Positions 24,861-34,178 of a stretch of 64,000 bases of DNA are shown piece by piece. Source of the stretch: Heterohyrax brucei (Eukaryota; Chordata; Mammalia; Hyracoidea; Procaviidae); contig CM053140.1 in NCBI GenBank assembly GCA_028571685.1, forward strand, positions 149,963,701-150,027,700. Reading direction: 5' to 3'. The stretch's first letter is position 1. Each line of letters begins with the position of its first letter. The translations under genes were made by a program, and so were the position numbers. Under the pieces are notes generated by a model. It was not told the origin of the DNA, searched no databases, and saw only the letters and a program-made list of their open reading frames with translations.

Positions 24861-25392
24861 GAACCCATTCTAATGTGCTTCCCTGTAGTCTGCCAATTTT
24901 TCCACCTAAATTCTCTTCAAAATGTCAAAAACAAAAAAGTGTTCTCAAGCTTCCAGATTCATTCCTTTGGTTTCCCTTATATCCCAAAGAGTAAAAACGG
25001 CCTTTTCTTTCCCACTTTGTTCAAGACAAAGAACTTTATCTAGGTTCATTTTACACCCTCTCTCTATACTTTCTCTTCAACTCACGCTTAAAAAGATACT
25101 TCCATCAGTAAGAATATGAAGAAAACAGAAGATGTGTTTAGAGAGCAGTCTAAGGAGAGTTCTTCCGACAAAAGCTTTCAATAACTGCCCTTGTGTTCAA
25201 GGTAATATTTTTCCTCTTCAAAGGGGCTTGAAAGTGATGCAGGGCATTTCAGCAGGCTCTGTGCCTGACAGATCTTTTTTTCCTGCTACCTCCTCTCCCA
25301 TTACTGTCTCGCCTGCATCCATCTATGTCTGCGGTCTCCACTTCCAACCTGTTGGCAGCTACAATCTGGATTTTATTTAAGGGAATTGTTTC

Positions 25393-25437
25393 GGGGGGTG
25401 GGAGGAGAAAGGAGGAAGGGCGAAGGGGGGAGGGGCG
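25393..25437 (+). other. G-rich tract just inside intron 1
   Basis: The plus strand carries several G-runs (6, 3, 3, 6 and 4 Gs) in 45 bases, separated by A-rich spacers. It begins about 60 bases inside intron 1 on the template strand of COL11A1 and fits a G-quadruplex-forming pattern. Confidence 0.5.
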
Positions 25438-25487
25438 CAGAAGAAGAAAGACAGATGGCAAGCTCCCACCTCCCCAAATCCATTTAT

Positions 25488-25498
25488 TTTCTTACCTC
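25488..25498 (-). other. COL11A1: Splice donor of COL11A1 exon 1
   Basis: On the minus strand the sequence is GGAG|GTAAGAAA. The exon ends at 25496 and the intron GT is at 25495-25494. It is a near-consensus U1 donor. The split codon is phase 1, which fits continuation into the Ala-Ala-Pro of the human protein in exon 2. Intron 1 then runs leftward for at least 25.4 kb. Confidence 0.9.
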
Positions 25499-25601
25499 CT
25501 CTGACTTCTCTAACCTGGAAGAGGAAAATCATTGCGAGGGTTGTTACGGTGAAATCCCACAGCCACCGTTTCGTTTTCCACCTTGTGGACCGCCGCTCCA
25601 T
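25496..25601 (-). CDS. COL11A1: COL11A1 exon 1, coding part (signal peptide)
   Basis: This is the first coding exon of the collagen alpha-1(XI) chain, a minor fibrillar collagen that sets cartilage fibril diameter. The ATG is at 25601-25599 with G at -3 and G at +4, a strong start context. It encodes 35 residues plus one base. Residues 7-23 read [17 protein letters not shown] and the exon ends REVRG. This matches the human COL11A1 N-terminus as I remember it, with differences at about six positions (3, 4, 6, 24, 25, 30). A basic n-region is followed by a hydrophobic core at about residues 13-29, as in a secretory signal peptide. The exon stops after the first base of a codon (GGA G) at a donor, consistent with the alanine that follows in the human protein. 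The frame stays open upstream to 25898, but the homologous start is the one used here. The remaining exons lie outside the window. Confidence 0.93.
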
Positions 25602-25900
25602 CTCTGAGCCCCGTGCTCCCAACTGTGAACTCGACCCACAAAACTGCGATTGCAGACCAACTTCGTCCCTTCCACCGCAGCGCCGGGTATGTTTGCTACA
25701 CAGCCATTGGAGTGGGAGAGCGGGGAAAGTCAAAGGACTTTTTCTTTTAAATTGGATGTTTGCTTCCTTCCTGCCCTCGCCCCTTTCCACTCCTTCTCGG
25801 GTGGCCCCGCTGGTTAGGGACCCTCCGACCGTCCTCCGCTGGGCCCTGCCTTCAGACTGAAGGCAGATGAGGGGCTTCAAGCAAAAGGCAGTGAGCACTG
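25602..25900 (-). other. COL11A1: COL11A1 5' UTR (approximate)
   Basis: This stretch lies directly upstream of the COL11A1 ATG and should be the transcribed leader. The upper boundary is inferred, because transcription start sites cannot be read directly. It holds a CCAAT motif on the minus strand (CCAATGG, plus strand 25704-25710). The frame of the coding exon has no stop through the whole stretch and includes another ATG at 25898, so an N-terminal extension is formally possible if transcription starts further up. Composition changes from pyrimidine-rich near 25760 to GC-rich above 25850. Confidence 0.6.
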
Positions 25901-25953
25901 CGCGCCCCTAAAGGCTTCATGCCGTCAGTGGGCCGGACGAGAGACTCCGGGCA

Positions 25954-26013
25954 GCCCCCTCTCCCGCCCACTCCCCTCCCTGAACCCCCTCCCCTGAAGC
26001 CCCCCCTACCCCG
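25954..26013 (-). other. G-rich tract at the expected COL11A1 start region
   Basis: The plus strand has C-runs of 5, 3, 3, 4, 3, 5, 4, 7 and 4 bases in 60 bases, so the gene strand has matching G-runs. It sits inside the CpG island close to the expected transcription start. Confidence 0.5.
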
Positions 26014-26045
26014 GGCGAAACTGACAAGCCGGCTGAGGGTCAGAC

Positions 26046-26052
26046 CCAATCA
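26046..26052 (-). promoter_or_regulatory. Candidate NF-Y (CCAAT) site of the COL11A1 promoter
   Basis: The plus strand reads CCAATCA, so the gene strand reads TGATTGG, the extended NF-Y core. It lies about 445 bases upstream of the ATG and about 150 bases above the inferred 5' UTR boundary. A reversed CCAAT box at a similar place is described for human COL11A1. Assignment here is by motif and position only. Confidence 0.5.
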
Positions 26053-26514
26053 CACGCCTCTCGGGCGGCCCCAAGCCCGCCCCCGTCTCCCTCGGCCCGA
26101 GAATCAGGACTCCAGGCAGGCCCAGCCCACCAGCCACCCCCCATCTCCCTGCTCTTCTCCTCCCTCCTACTCCTGCCCGAGTCCCCGAAAAGAAATGGGA
26201 GGGAGCTGCAGGGGACGCGTGCTTGGCTCCAGCACTTGGGGAATGAAAGGAATTGCAGGAGAGCCCTGGAGCCCGCAGAGTTTTCAAGGAGCTTCTGTAT
26301 TCAATAAAAATTGCTACTTGTCTGCCCGCACCGGTCTGTGGAGCCTCGCGTCGGCCGGCGGGGGCGGGGAGGAGCCGGCGTCCGACCTGCCCCACCGCTG
26401 GAGGCCGGCGCTGGCCGCCGGAATCCCAGCCCGTGCGAAACTCGGCGGCTCGCTGCAACCGTGCAACCCGCGGACTCGTTGCTCTGCCTGCTCCGCAAAG
26501 TATTTTCATTCTCT

Positions 26515-26531
26515 TTTTTTTTTTTTTTTTC
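26515..26531 (+). repeat. Poly(T) run
   Basis: About 17 T residues at the upstream edge of the CpG island. It is a simple low-complexity run. Confidence 0.8.
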
Positions 26532-26639
26532 CGACTGAGAATTAAAAGAAAGAGGGGGTAAGGGTGGCTTAGAGGGATTCTAGAGACCAAAACTTAGGAG
26601 TTGGTAAGGAAGCTCACCTTCGGGATCCGAAACCAAGGC

Positions 26640-26676
26640 TTTTTGTTTGTTTGTTTTTTTGTTTGTTTGTTTTTTC
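26640..26676 (+). repeat. (TTTG)n microsatellite
   Basis: Imperfect TTTG/TTTTG units just above the COL11A1 CpG island. Confidence 0.8.
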
Positions 26677-26716
26677 CTTTAAAATGCTTAAATTCAGCAC
26701 TGAGCTGATTCAGCGG

Positions 26717-26734
26717 CTCTTTTTATATAGAGAG
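26717..26734 (-). promoter_or_regulatory. TATA-like motif upstream of the CpG island
   Basis: On the gene strand the sequence reads CTCTATATAAAAAGAGCC, a good TATA-box match. It is about 1.1 kb upstream of the ATG and outside the CpG island, so it is not the main promoter. It could serve an alternative upstream start or be chance in AT-rich DNA. Confidence 0.25.
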
Positions 26735-26979
26735 CGCAACTGTACTGAGGAGGAGAAATAAATTGATGGGAGTTGACATTAAGGGGTGAGTAATTGAATT
26801 TTCCAGTTCATTCTGTTCTGATCCATGATGGGGGCAGGGGTGAAAAGCGAGTGAGAGAAGAGACAAGGAGAGCAGGTACCAGACATCTCCAAGAGTCTGT
26901 GCCCACTCCTCCTCAGAAGGGACCTGGCCAAGGCCCTTAGCCTCGGGAGCCGAAAACATGGTTACTCCACGAGTCATGA

Positions 26980-28640
26980 AAATGGGCAGGTGTCTAAATT
27001 CTCTATTTATCCCTCTTAAAGTAATCCACTTTAACCTGGAATATATTCCCTAGGCTCCCCTTCCCCATGTTCAAATTATTCTATCCTGTTGGCTGCATTT
27101 TGTTTTCTTAATATTTCCTAAGAAATCCCTCTCAAAGATTTTCTCAAACAGTGCCAAACACGGTGCCAGCATACAACAGGCACTCAATAGAAACACGTTT
27201 AATAAAAGAATACATCAGTTTTCTTTGATGGCAAAGATTGGACCCTTTTTGAGTATTCAAGGCTCTTAAACGCTTAAGGGTTCTCAACTAAATGTAGTCA
27301 AATTTCTGTGTCATAAAAATATCCTTCCTTACCTGTCAGAGCATATGTGATTTCTTCATGACGTTTAAAGGTTGGCAGGAAGGTGATCAGATATTGTCAA
27401 ACAAAATGAATAGATGTATATAAAATAAGCTATGCAGCTAGAAAATATCCTCAATATAAATGTCACTATGATAAAGAACTACTCTTTCTTATCAAGATCT
27501 CTTAGATCTAGGCAAAATGCTACATATGACAATGCTCCTGGTAAAAAGTTTAGGATACCATATCAGTTGCAGAGAAAATACAATAACTATCTTTTCAAAT
27601 TGCTTTAACATGTAATTACTAACATAATAAAATGTAAGACCGTGAAATCAATCCGAAGTTTAGAAATGAATATTTGTGGAGCTGCCAAAAATCCTAAATC
27701 AGTTTGTTAGCCAGCAAGAGTAACATACTTGCAGGACCATGTAGAAATGGTGTTCTAAAGTGCTTCTCAGTAGCTCTCCTGATTTATGGAGAGTTCCATG
27801 GCTTAATATGGTTCTAGAAGGTGAGAAATGATGCAGGCTGTCTAGCAGGCTCCACCTTTGGTCCCATCTCAGGCCTTCTCACTGCTGTGAAAGAGTTCTT
27901 TCAAACAAAGTATCTTGGGTGAATAGAGTTATTACTACCTCTCTGTGCTCTGTGGTCTGAGTCCCTCTGGCCACAGCCCAGTGAGGCATAACCTGGGTCT
28001 GAATTAATGCCTCTGAAAAAGAAACATACTAGACTCTAGTGAGAAGTAACTATGTCTAACCCATCTAGCCTCTAGCCAGCTGCCAGATCTAAAGCCTCCC
28101 TGGAAACTGCCTGTGAATTTACAGAAGAGGAACTCAGTTACAAAGATGATAAAACTCAGCCACAAAAGGAGCAGAGGGAAGCTGGAAGAGGTCCATCTCG
28201 ACTATGTTAAACTGCACACCGGGGGACTCCTAGTGGCAGTGTTTCCTGGGCCACCTTTTAGCCAGTCCTCACTAATAGTTTATGCATAGATTCAAAATGT
28301 AATAGAATATGACGGTTTGGCCTGACACAGGTCTTTAGTTTGAAGCACAATTAAAGATATGACATTTCCTATTTTGTCACATTAAAAAGTGGTGTTGAAA
28401 GATATTTGTTCAGCTTTGTGAAATTTTCATTGCAAGGCATTCGAAAACAAAACAAAAATGTTTAGAGAAAGAATATCACTACCTTGGTGGCAATATTTTA
28501 AATCAACAATTTCTCTATATTAGCTTGTCTGTGAAACTGAGATGATAATTTAATAACTGACCGGGAGATCAAAATAGGGAACGTTAATGTCTTCACCTTC
28601 AGTGTCTATAGAGCTTTATTAAACATTGCAAAATGCTCAT
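26980..28640. other. COL11A1 upstream flank, mostly unique
   Basis: Unique sequence apart from a short MIR/L2-like tail at about 27150-27210 (ggcactcaatagaaacacg). No promoter or gene recognised. Confidence 0.45.
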
Positions 28641-28647
28641 CAATCCC

Positions 28648-28782
28648 TCTACCACATCCATTGCTGTCGTTTCTGACTTGTAGGGACCCTAGAGGACAGA
28701 AAAGAACTGCTCCAGAGTTTCCAAAGGAGCACCTGGCAGATTCGAACATAGACCCTAACCACTACGCTACCTGGGTTTCTTC
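28648..28782 (-). repeat. AfroSINE, slightly truncated
   Basis: Reverse copy with attgctgtcgtttctgactt, ggaccctagaggacagaaaa, tttccaaaggagcacctggc and ctaaccactacgctacctgg. Part of the tRNA-like box region is deleted. Confidence 0.85.
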
Positions 28783-28784
28783 AG

Positions 28785-31190
28785 TATCTCTTGGAACTGA
28801 CGCTGTGGCGATGATCGATTCCTCTAAGGATGACAAATCTCTAGGACCCAGAGGACCCAGATTCAGAACCAATGTTTTAAATGTTGAGCCCTCACTAGTC
28901 AAACTGTGACTGAAGACAACTTGCCCATAGCTGGATGACCCTAATGCAAACAGCATTAGAATGTCAGAAGTAAAGCTTTATAAAAGACTTATTCTATTAC
29001 AGGCAGAATTTGGGGAGAAACAAAGTACACTAGATAACAGATTTTAGAAATGATATACCATTTCTTGAACCACTTGGCATTTACTTTCTTTTATTCATAC
29101 TGACATTGTATCCTCCCTAATGATAGTATTTTTTGTTGTCTTTGTACTTTTTAGATATTTTCTCCAAACATATACTGTAATTAAAACTATTTTATCAAGT
29201 TAAACTTATTGAATATGAGGTTATTAAGAAAAAACTGAAAATTAAAAGGCTTTTTAAAAACTTTTGCATGCACCAGATATTCTGAAAATTTTTAAAAGAA
29301 AAGTGCTTTTGGATGTAACCCTTCTCATACTATACTTAATGGTTTGCCTTTAGTACTCTTTTCTGAACTTTAGGTCAGTTATTTAAAGAAAGAAATGACT
29401 AAGCAGTTTTACATTCATTTTATAGTTTTTCTAATACATGTGTGGCTAAAGATTAGTCTCTTAAAAGTTGAGTTGGTCCGTCCTACACACAGATGGGCCT
29501 TTGTGTTGTAGAGAGTGGGGGAAGGCACAGGGACAGAAAAGTTTATTTCCATAGTCTAGCCTAGCTCACAAGAACCCCACAGTGATGACTGGATAATTTT
29601 GGGCATTTTTACTCTGAAATAACTGCAGAACTTCAGAGGTATCCATATTTAGCCCAGTTTCTGTGATACAACAGGATCCTCAGAAGACATGTTTTGTTGT
29701 GTTGGAGGCTTGAAGGAGTCATCTCAGAGATGGCAGAACTACCCTTAAAAAAGGACCTAAAATAAAACGAAGTCTAAATAAACCACAAGCAAGCAAAGAC
29801 TATGGCCTTCTACATTGGTGCATATCTCTGTTAAAAATCTCTTAGCGACATTTATAGGAAGTTATCACAGTTCCTTTTCATAATTGTCCAATCAGAGAGA
29901 GAAGGGTAGAACGGATGTGAATGATTCAGAGCAAAAACTTGTATTTTTTTTTGGACATCAAGATACTTTATATATCTCTTTTCTTCTTATCTAGATGAGC
30001 ATGGCATTTACTAAGCACTTGGGGTGTCCTAAAAACATGAGTGTCAGCAAAAATATAGCATGACTTTTTAGAAAGTAGTTTAGGACAATAGCAGCACCTC
30101 TATTGGTGCATATAGAGGATGGGATTTGAAACATTTTAATCAACCACATGTCACAGATAAAGGAAGTAGCATACCAACATTCTGGGGCAAAAACATCACA
30201 AAGTTTCATAAAGCGAAAAGAAAGTTGCAATTGGCATATATTCAAAAAGACGAATTTGGGAAACAGACAGGCGTGCCAACAGTGCTAATATCTGCCTGAA
30301 CCTAAGGAGTTATCACAGAATAGACTAGAGTGGGAAAATGCACAAGCATACTGCTAGAGCCATGCCTATCTGAATCCAAGGAATGTTGCGGAGTCATCAG
30401 TATATGCTAGCAATACAAATGGACAAAACCATTGAAAGTTTTGCCTTCTCACAGATTGGCTAGAAACAGCCAAATCTCTGTGAGTCTACGTTTTGAACTG
30501 TCTTAATAATCACTGATACAAGCTTCATTAGTGACAGCCAGGAAGTTCTTCATTACTCCAGCAAATATTATTATCGCTAAATGCTGAGAGGAAAAAATAA
30601 AAAAAAAGAATGGAAAGTATGTGGGTCTTTTGTGCTTTGTTTTATTAGCTTTTTATGTGGAAGATTCCATAAAAGATGTTTCCCAAGATTATCCTAGCTC
30701 TTGATTATATCTATACCCCAGGACTCAGTTGATGTGTCCCTGTGAGTCCTTGTGGGTCTAACGCCAACTGGGTCACATTTTAGGAGAATAATGGCTCCAT
30801 TATTATCTCCAAATCACCAATAATACATTTCCAAGGGTACTTCCCTGTATGTATGGAGACCCAGCTGTCATATGAAAATTGTATTGTCTAGATTCACACT
30901 GGCTCTTCTCAGTAAAATAAGCTTTACTTGATTGAAGGTAGGGATTTTAGTTTCTCAAGAGGGTCTATATATCCTTAACTATTTTGTTAATATTTTCAAA
31001 ACAACATGGTAAAAAAATGAGAATACATAAATAATTTTTCTTTGTCACTTTATATTTTATAACATAAATAATAGAGGACAACTGGATGACCAAATACATT
31101 ACTGACCTTTCTAAAACAAGGTGATCTGCTTTTCCACCTCTATGAAGTCTTGACAGAGTCATCCACACCAGTGGTATGTGTCAGTATTCT
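28785..31190. other. Upstream flank, no gene or clear repeat
   Basis: About 2.4 kb of AT-rich DNA. Short open frames have no recognisable family. I see no RNA gene. Confidence 0.45.
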
Positions 31191-31196
31191 TGCCTT

Positions 31197-31232
31197 TAAA
31201 TCCGACTCGACAGCACTTGGCTGGGCTTGACT
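31197..31232 (+). repeat. Orphan AfroSINE tail fragment
   Basis: Only the SINE tail is present (atccgactcgacagcacttg, then gctgggctt). No SINE body flanks it. Confidence 0.6.
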
Positions 31233-31234
31233 TT

Positions 31235-32020
31235 AAATGAGACTCCTTTTCAGATAACCATGTGTAATCTGTTTTATACCCTCACCATTCATACCAATTC
31301 TTTTAATTTTGAAACTAAATACATGTGTTTTAGAAATGTGAACACTCACATACACAAGCCAAATTTCTGAACCATATGCAATATTCTAGTTATTTTTACG
31401 TGGCAGTTAAATACATTATCTCAATGCTGTCACAAATATATAAGATTTAAAGCTGGATAATGTGGTTATTATTCAAATAAAACTGATTTTTAAAACATCC
31501 GTGTTGAATAACTTCAACTTAATTTGTTTTGCATATTCTCAGTGTTTAATAACCATCCAAATATTATATTTTCTGCCAGTGCTGGTATAGTCAAATTGTT
31601 GTACATTGCACTGCTGGACAAACAATAGATACTATTTCAAAAGTTTTCAAAAGCTAATCAGAGAAAACTGAAAACTTATATACGAATTTAAAAGTACTTG
31701 CAAAATGAGGAATGTTTTATACTAATATAAAATAAAGGTATACTTTTAAAAGGAAGGTACTTTTGTCACTATAATAAGAAGAACTTTTCTTTGTTAATTA
31801 AAATGTGTAATGGATTTTTTGTCTTTATAATGTCTCCATGAGAGATGGACAGGGCAGTTTTAATATTTTCATTTTAAGGATAAAGTCTGGAACAAAGTTC
31901 ATCTTGGAAATGCAGAAACAGAAGAGATATGTGGAAAACATTTATATTTTCTCACTTCTCGTTATGAATTCTATCCTTGTGAGTGATACTCTTTCAGAAT
32001 TTCCCTTTTTTTTAATTTTA
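31235..32020. other. Upstream flank, nothing recognised
   Basis: AT-rich unique DNA without gene signatures. Confidence 0.4.
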
Positions 32021-32023
32021 TAC

Positions 32024-32145
32024 CTGTTGCTACCTGTGTGCCATCGAGTTGATTCCAATTCACAGTGATCCTATAGAACAGAGTAAAACTGCCTCATAGA
32101 GTTTCCAAAGCTGTAATCATTACAGAAGTAGACAGCTATATCCTT
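32024..32145 (-). repeat. AfroSINE, long subtype, head missing
   Basis: Reverse copy with gtgccatcgagttgattcca, gatcctatagaacagagtaa and the extra block aaagctgtaatcattacaga. It stops before the tRNA-like head. Confidence 0.8.
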
Positions 32146-32459
32146 TTCTTGCTGTTTTGTAGTTGGTACGTCGTATCCCTATGAGTAAAATCCTCAGCAC
32201 TACCAGTCTTAAAACAAGGAATGAAAATGTCAATTACAATGTTAAAAGCTTTAGAAAGAAATCTGAATCTAATAAAGACAACAGGAAGGGGAACAACTAC
32301 CTCTGCCAGATTCAGGTAGGCAGCCACAGAGGGGCCTACCTTTGCTGATGCAAGAGTGGAGCAGTGGTATGGGAGCAGAGGGCATCCTTGTACTTTATTT
32401 ATATCTTTCCATGTACATACATGTATTACTGGTTTTGCTTCCCTAGAAAACCCAGCCTA

Positions 32460-32985
32460 AGACAATTTGGTACCAGGAGTGGGGAATTGTGCCCCTCCCA
32501 AAATAGGTGTAGCCATGTGACCATCATTCCATGTATTCTATGATTGTCCTCCATTTTGTGATTTTCCTGTGCTGTATGTTAAATGATTAGGGTGGGACTG
32601 TAAATCCCTTCAGAAGATCACCTCCCTGCTCCACTGTAAAGGGAGTTTCCCTGGAGTGTGGCTTGTATAACCCTTAATCCTTACATCCTACAAGTGATAA
32701 AAGAAAAGAGAAACAAGCAGAGCATTGGGAACCTCACATCGTCAAGAAAGCAGCACCAAGAGAAGAGCATATCCTTCAGACCTGAGGTTCCTGTGCCAAG
32801 GCGCTCCTTGGACAAAGACTGATAAAATACCAGAGTTTCCTCCAGAGTCGACAAGGAAGAAAGCCTTCCCCTGGAGCAGACATCCTGAATTTGGACTCTA
32901 CTGGACTGTGTAAGAATAAACTTTCCTTTGTTAAAACTATCCACTCTGTGGTATTCTCTTAGAGCAGCACTAGGTGACTAAAATA
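32460..32985 (+). mobile_element. LTR-like element (MaLR/MLT-type), left arm of inverted pair
   Basis: Starts tggggaattgtgcccctccc and ends with the pattern gaataaactttcctttgtta, then gcactaggtgactaaaatag. This resembles a MaLR-type solo LTR including a polyadenylation-like AATAAA. It contains ttttgtgattttcctgtgct and cagcaccaagagaagagcat. It pairs in reverse with 33018-33542. No internal retroviral genes are present. Confidence 0.55.
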
Positions 32986-33017
32986 GCAACTGATATGAGC
33001 ATTTATATATAAAAATC

Positions 33018-33542
33018 TGTGTTTTAGTCATCTGATGAAGCTTTAACAGCCAGCAATGCCACAAAATGGATGGCTTTAGCAAAGAAGTTTATTCTTATAC
33101 AGTCCAGTGGGCTACAAGTCTGAATTCAGGTTGTCCACTCCAGGAAAAGGTTCTCTCTCCTTGTTGGCTCTGGAAGAAGGTCCTTGTGTTGTATAAGTAT
33201 TTGGCCAGCAAGCACCTTGTCACAGGAAGCTCAGGTCTGAAGGCCATGCTATTCTACTGGTGCTGCTTTCTTGATGGTAGGAGGTTCTCAAATCTCTGCT
33301 GGCTTCCCTTTCCTTTTATCTCTTATAGGATAAAAGGTCGTGCAAACCACACTCCAGGGATACTCGCTTTACAGTGGAGCAGGGAGGTAGCCTTAGAAAA
33401 AGATTCCCAGTCGCACCACAATCTTCTTTAACATACAGCACAGTAAAATCACAAAATGGAGGAGAATCATAAAATACTGGGAATCATGACCGAGCCAAAT
33501 GGCTACACACATTTTGGGGGGAACAAAGTTCAAGCCATGAGA
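33018..33542 (-). mobile_element. LTR-like element (MaLR/MLT-type), right arm of inverted pair
   Basis: Reverse-oriented copy of the same element as 32460-32985. Shared blocks on its own strand include ttttgtgattttactgtgct, cctccctgctccactgtaaa and atcaagaaagcagcacca. The two copies are separated by about 32 bases. The 121-codon open frame through this copy is chance. Confidence 0.55.
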
Positions 33543-33837
33543 ATTAGATGATTTTTTTAAAAAAAATGAAGAATCACTAAGAATTACATGGAACTCTGTC
33601 AGAAATGATTGGAATACCAGAACAGGGAGGGATATCAGAAAATAAAGGGAGAATTGCTGAAGACTTGCTTACAGAAAACTTCTCTGACATAAAAGAAGAG
33701 ATCTATCCATTGTGCTCATCAAACTCCACAAAAGATAGATCCCAAAAGAAAGACACCAAGACATATTACAACCAAACTTAGCAAAAGCAAAGACAAGGAG
33801 AGGCTTTTTAAAGGCCAAACCAAAAAAGAAAGAAAAA

Positions 33838-34006
33838 AAAGAAAAACCAACCCAACAGCTGTTGAGTCAGTTACAAATCATAGAAACCCTATAGGACAGA
33901 GTAGACCTGCTGCATAGTGCTTCCAAGGATCACCTGGTTGATTCGAACTGCCAACCTTTTGGTTAGCAGACATACACTTAACGCCTACACTACCAGAGTT
34001 TTTCTT
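33838..34006 (-). repeat. AfroSINE inside L1 D
   Basis: Reverse copy (agctgttgagtcagttacaa, accctataggacagagtaga, aaccttttggttagcagaca) interrupting L1 ORF1. Confidence 0.9.
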
Positions 34007-34028
34007 TTAAAGGCAGCTAGGAACAAAT

Positions 34029-34178
34029 TGGGTGCCCTAGTGGTGCAACGGTTAAATGCTACATTTGAATCCACCAGGCACTCCTTGGGAACATCACAAA
34101 GCAGGTCTACTCTGTCCTATAGGGTTGCTATGGGTTGGAATCGACTCAGTGACAGTGAGTTTGATTTTTTTGGTTTAG
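34029..34178 (+). repeat. AfroSINE inside L1 D
   Basis: Forward copy with gggtgccctagtggtgcaac, tctgtcctatagggttgcta and ggttggaatcgactcagtga. Part of the tRNA-like region is deleted. It lies 22 bases from the preceding, oppositely oriented SINE. Confidence 0.9.

Larger units (their letters stand above)
25900..26510 (-). promoter_or_regulatory. COL11A1: COL11A1 CpG-island promoter
   Basis: This is a dense GC- and CpG-rich block in an otherwise AT-rich window, immediately upstream of exon 1. No TATA box is seen near the expected start. Sp1-type GC boxes are visible at 25963-25969, 26076-26084 and 26361-26369. An NF-Y-type CCAATCA motif sits on the plus strand at 26046-26052, so ATTGG reads on the gene strand. 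Published work on the human COL11A1 promoter describes a TATA-less GC-rich promoter controlled by NF-Y through an ATTGG site roughly 120-150 bases upstream of the start. If this is the same site, the start is near 25.9 kb. Open frames in this block on both strands are a composition effect and not genes. Confidence 0.8.

Noticed and set aside
1-25490. COL11A1 exon 2 (start of the N-terminal laminin-G/TSPN-like domain)
   Set aside because: I looked on the minus strand for the reading APVDVLKAL with an upstream acceptor and did not find it, so exon 2 is taken to lie left of the window.
25919-26590. Long open frames on both strands in the CpG island (up to about 208 codons)
   Set aside because: They are Pro/Arg/Gly/Ala-rich translations of GC-rich promoter DNA, overlap each other on both strands, and show no domain or splice structure.
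33066-33431. 121-codon open frame
   Set aside because: It lies inside an LTR-like element and its inverted twin does not keep the frame.
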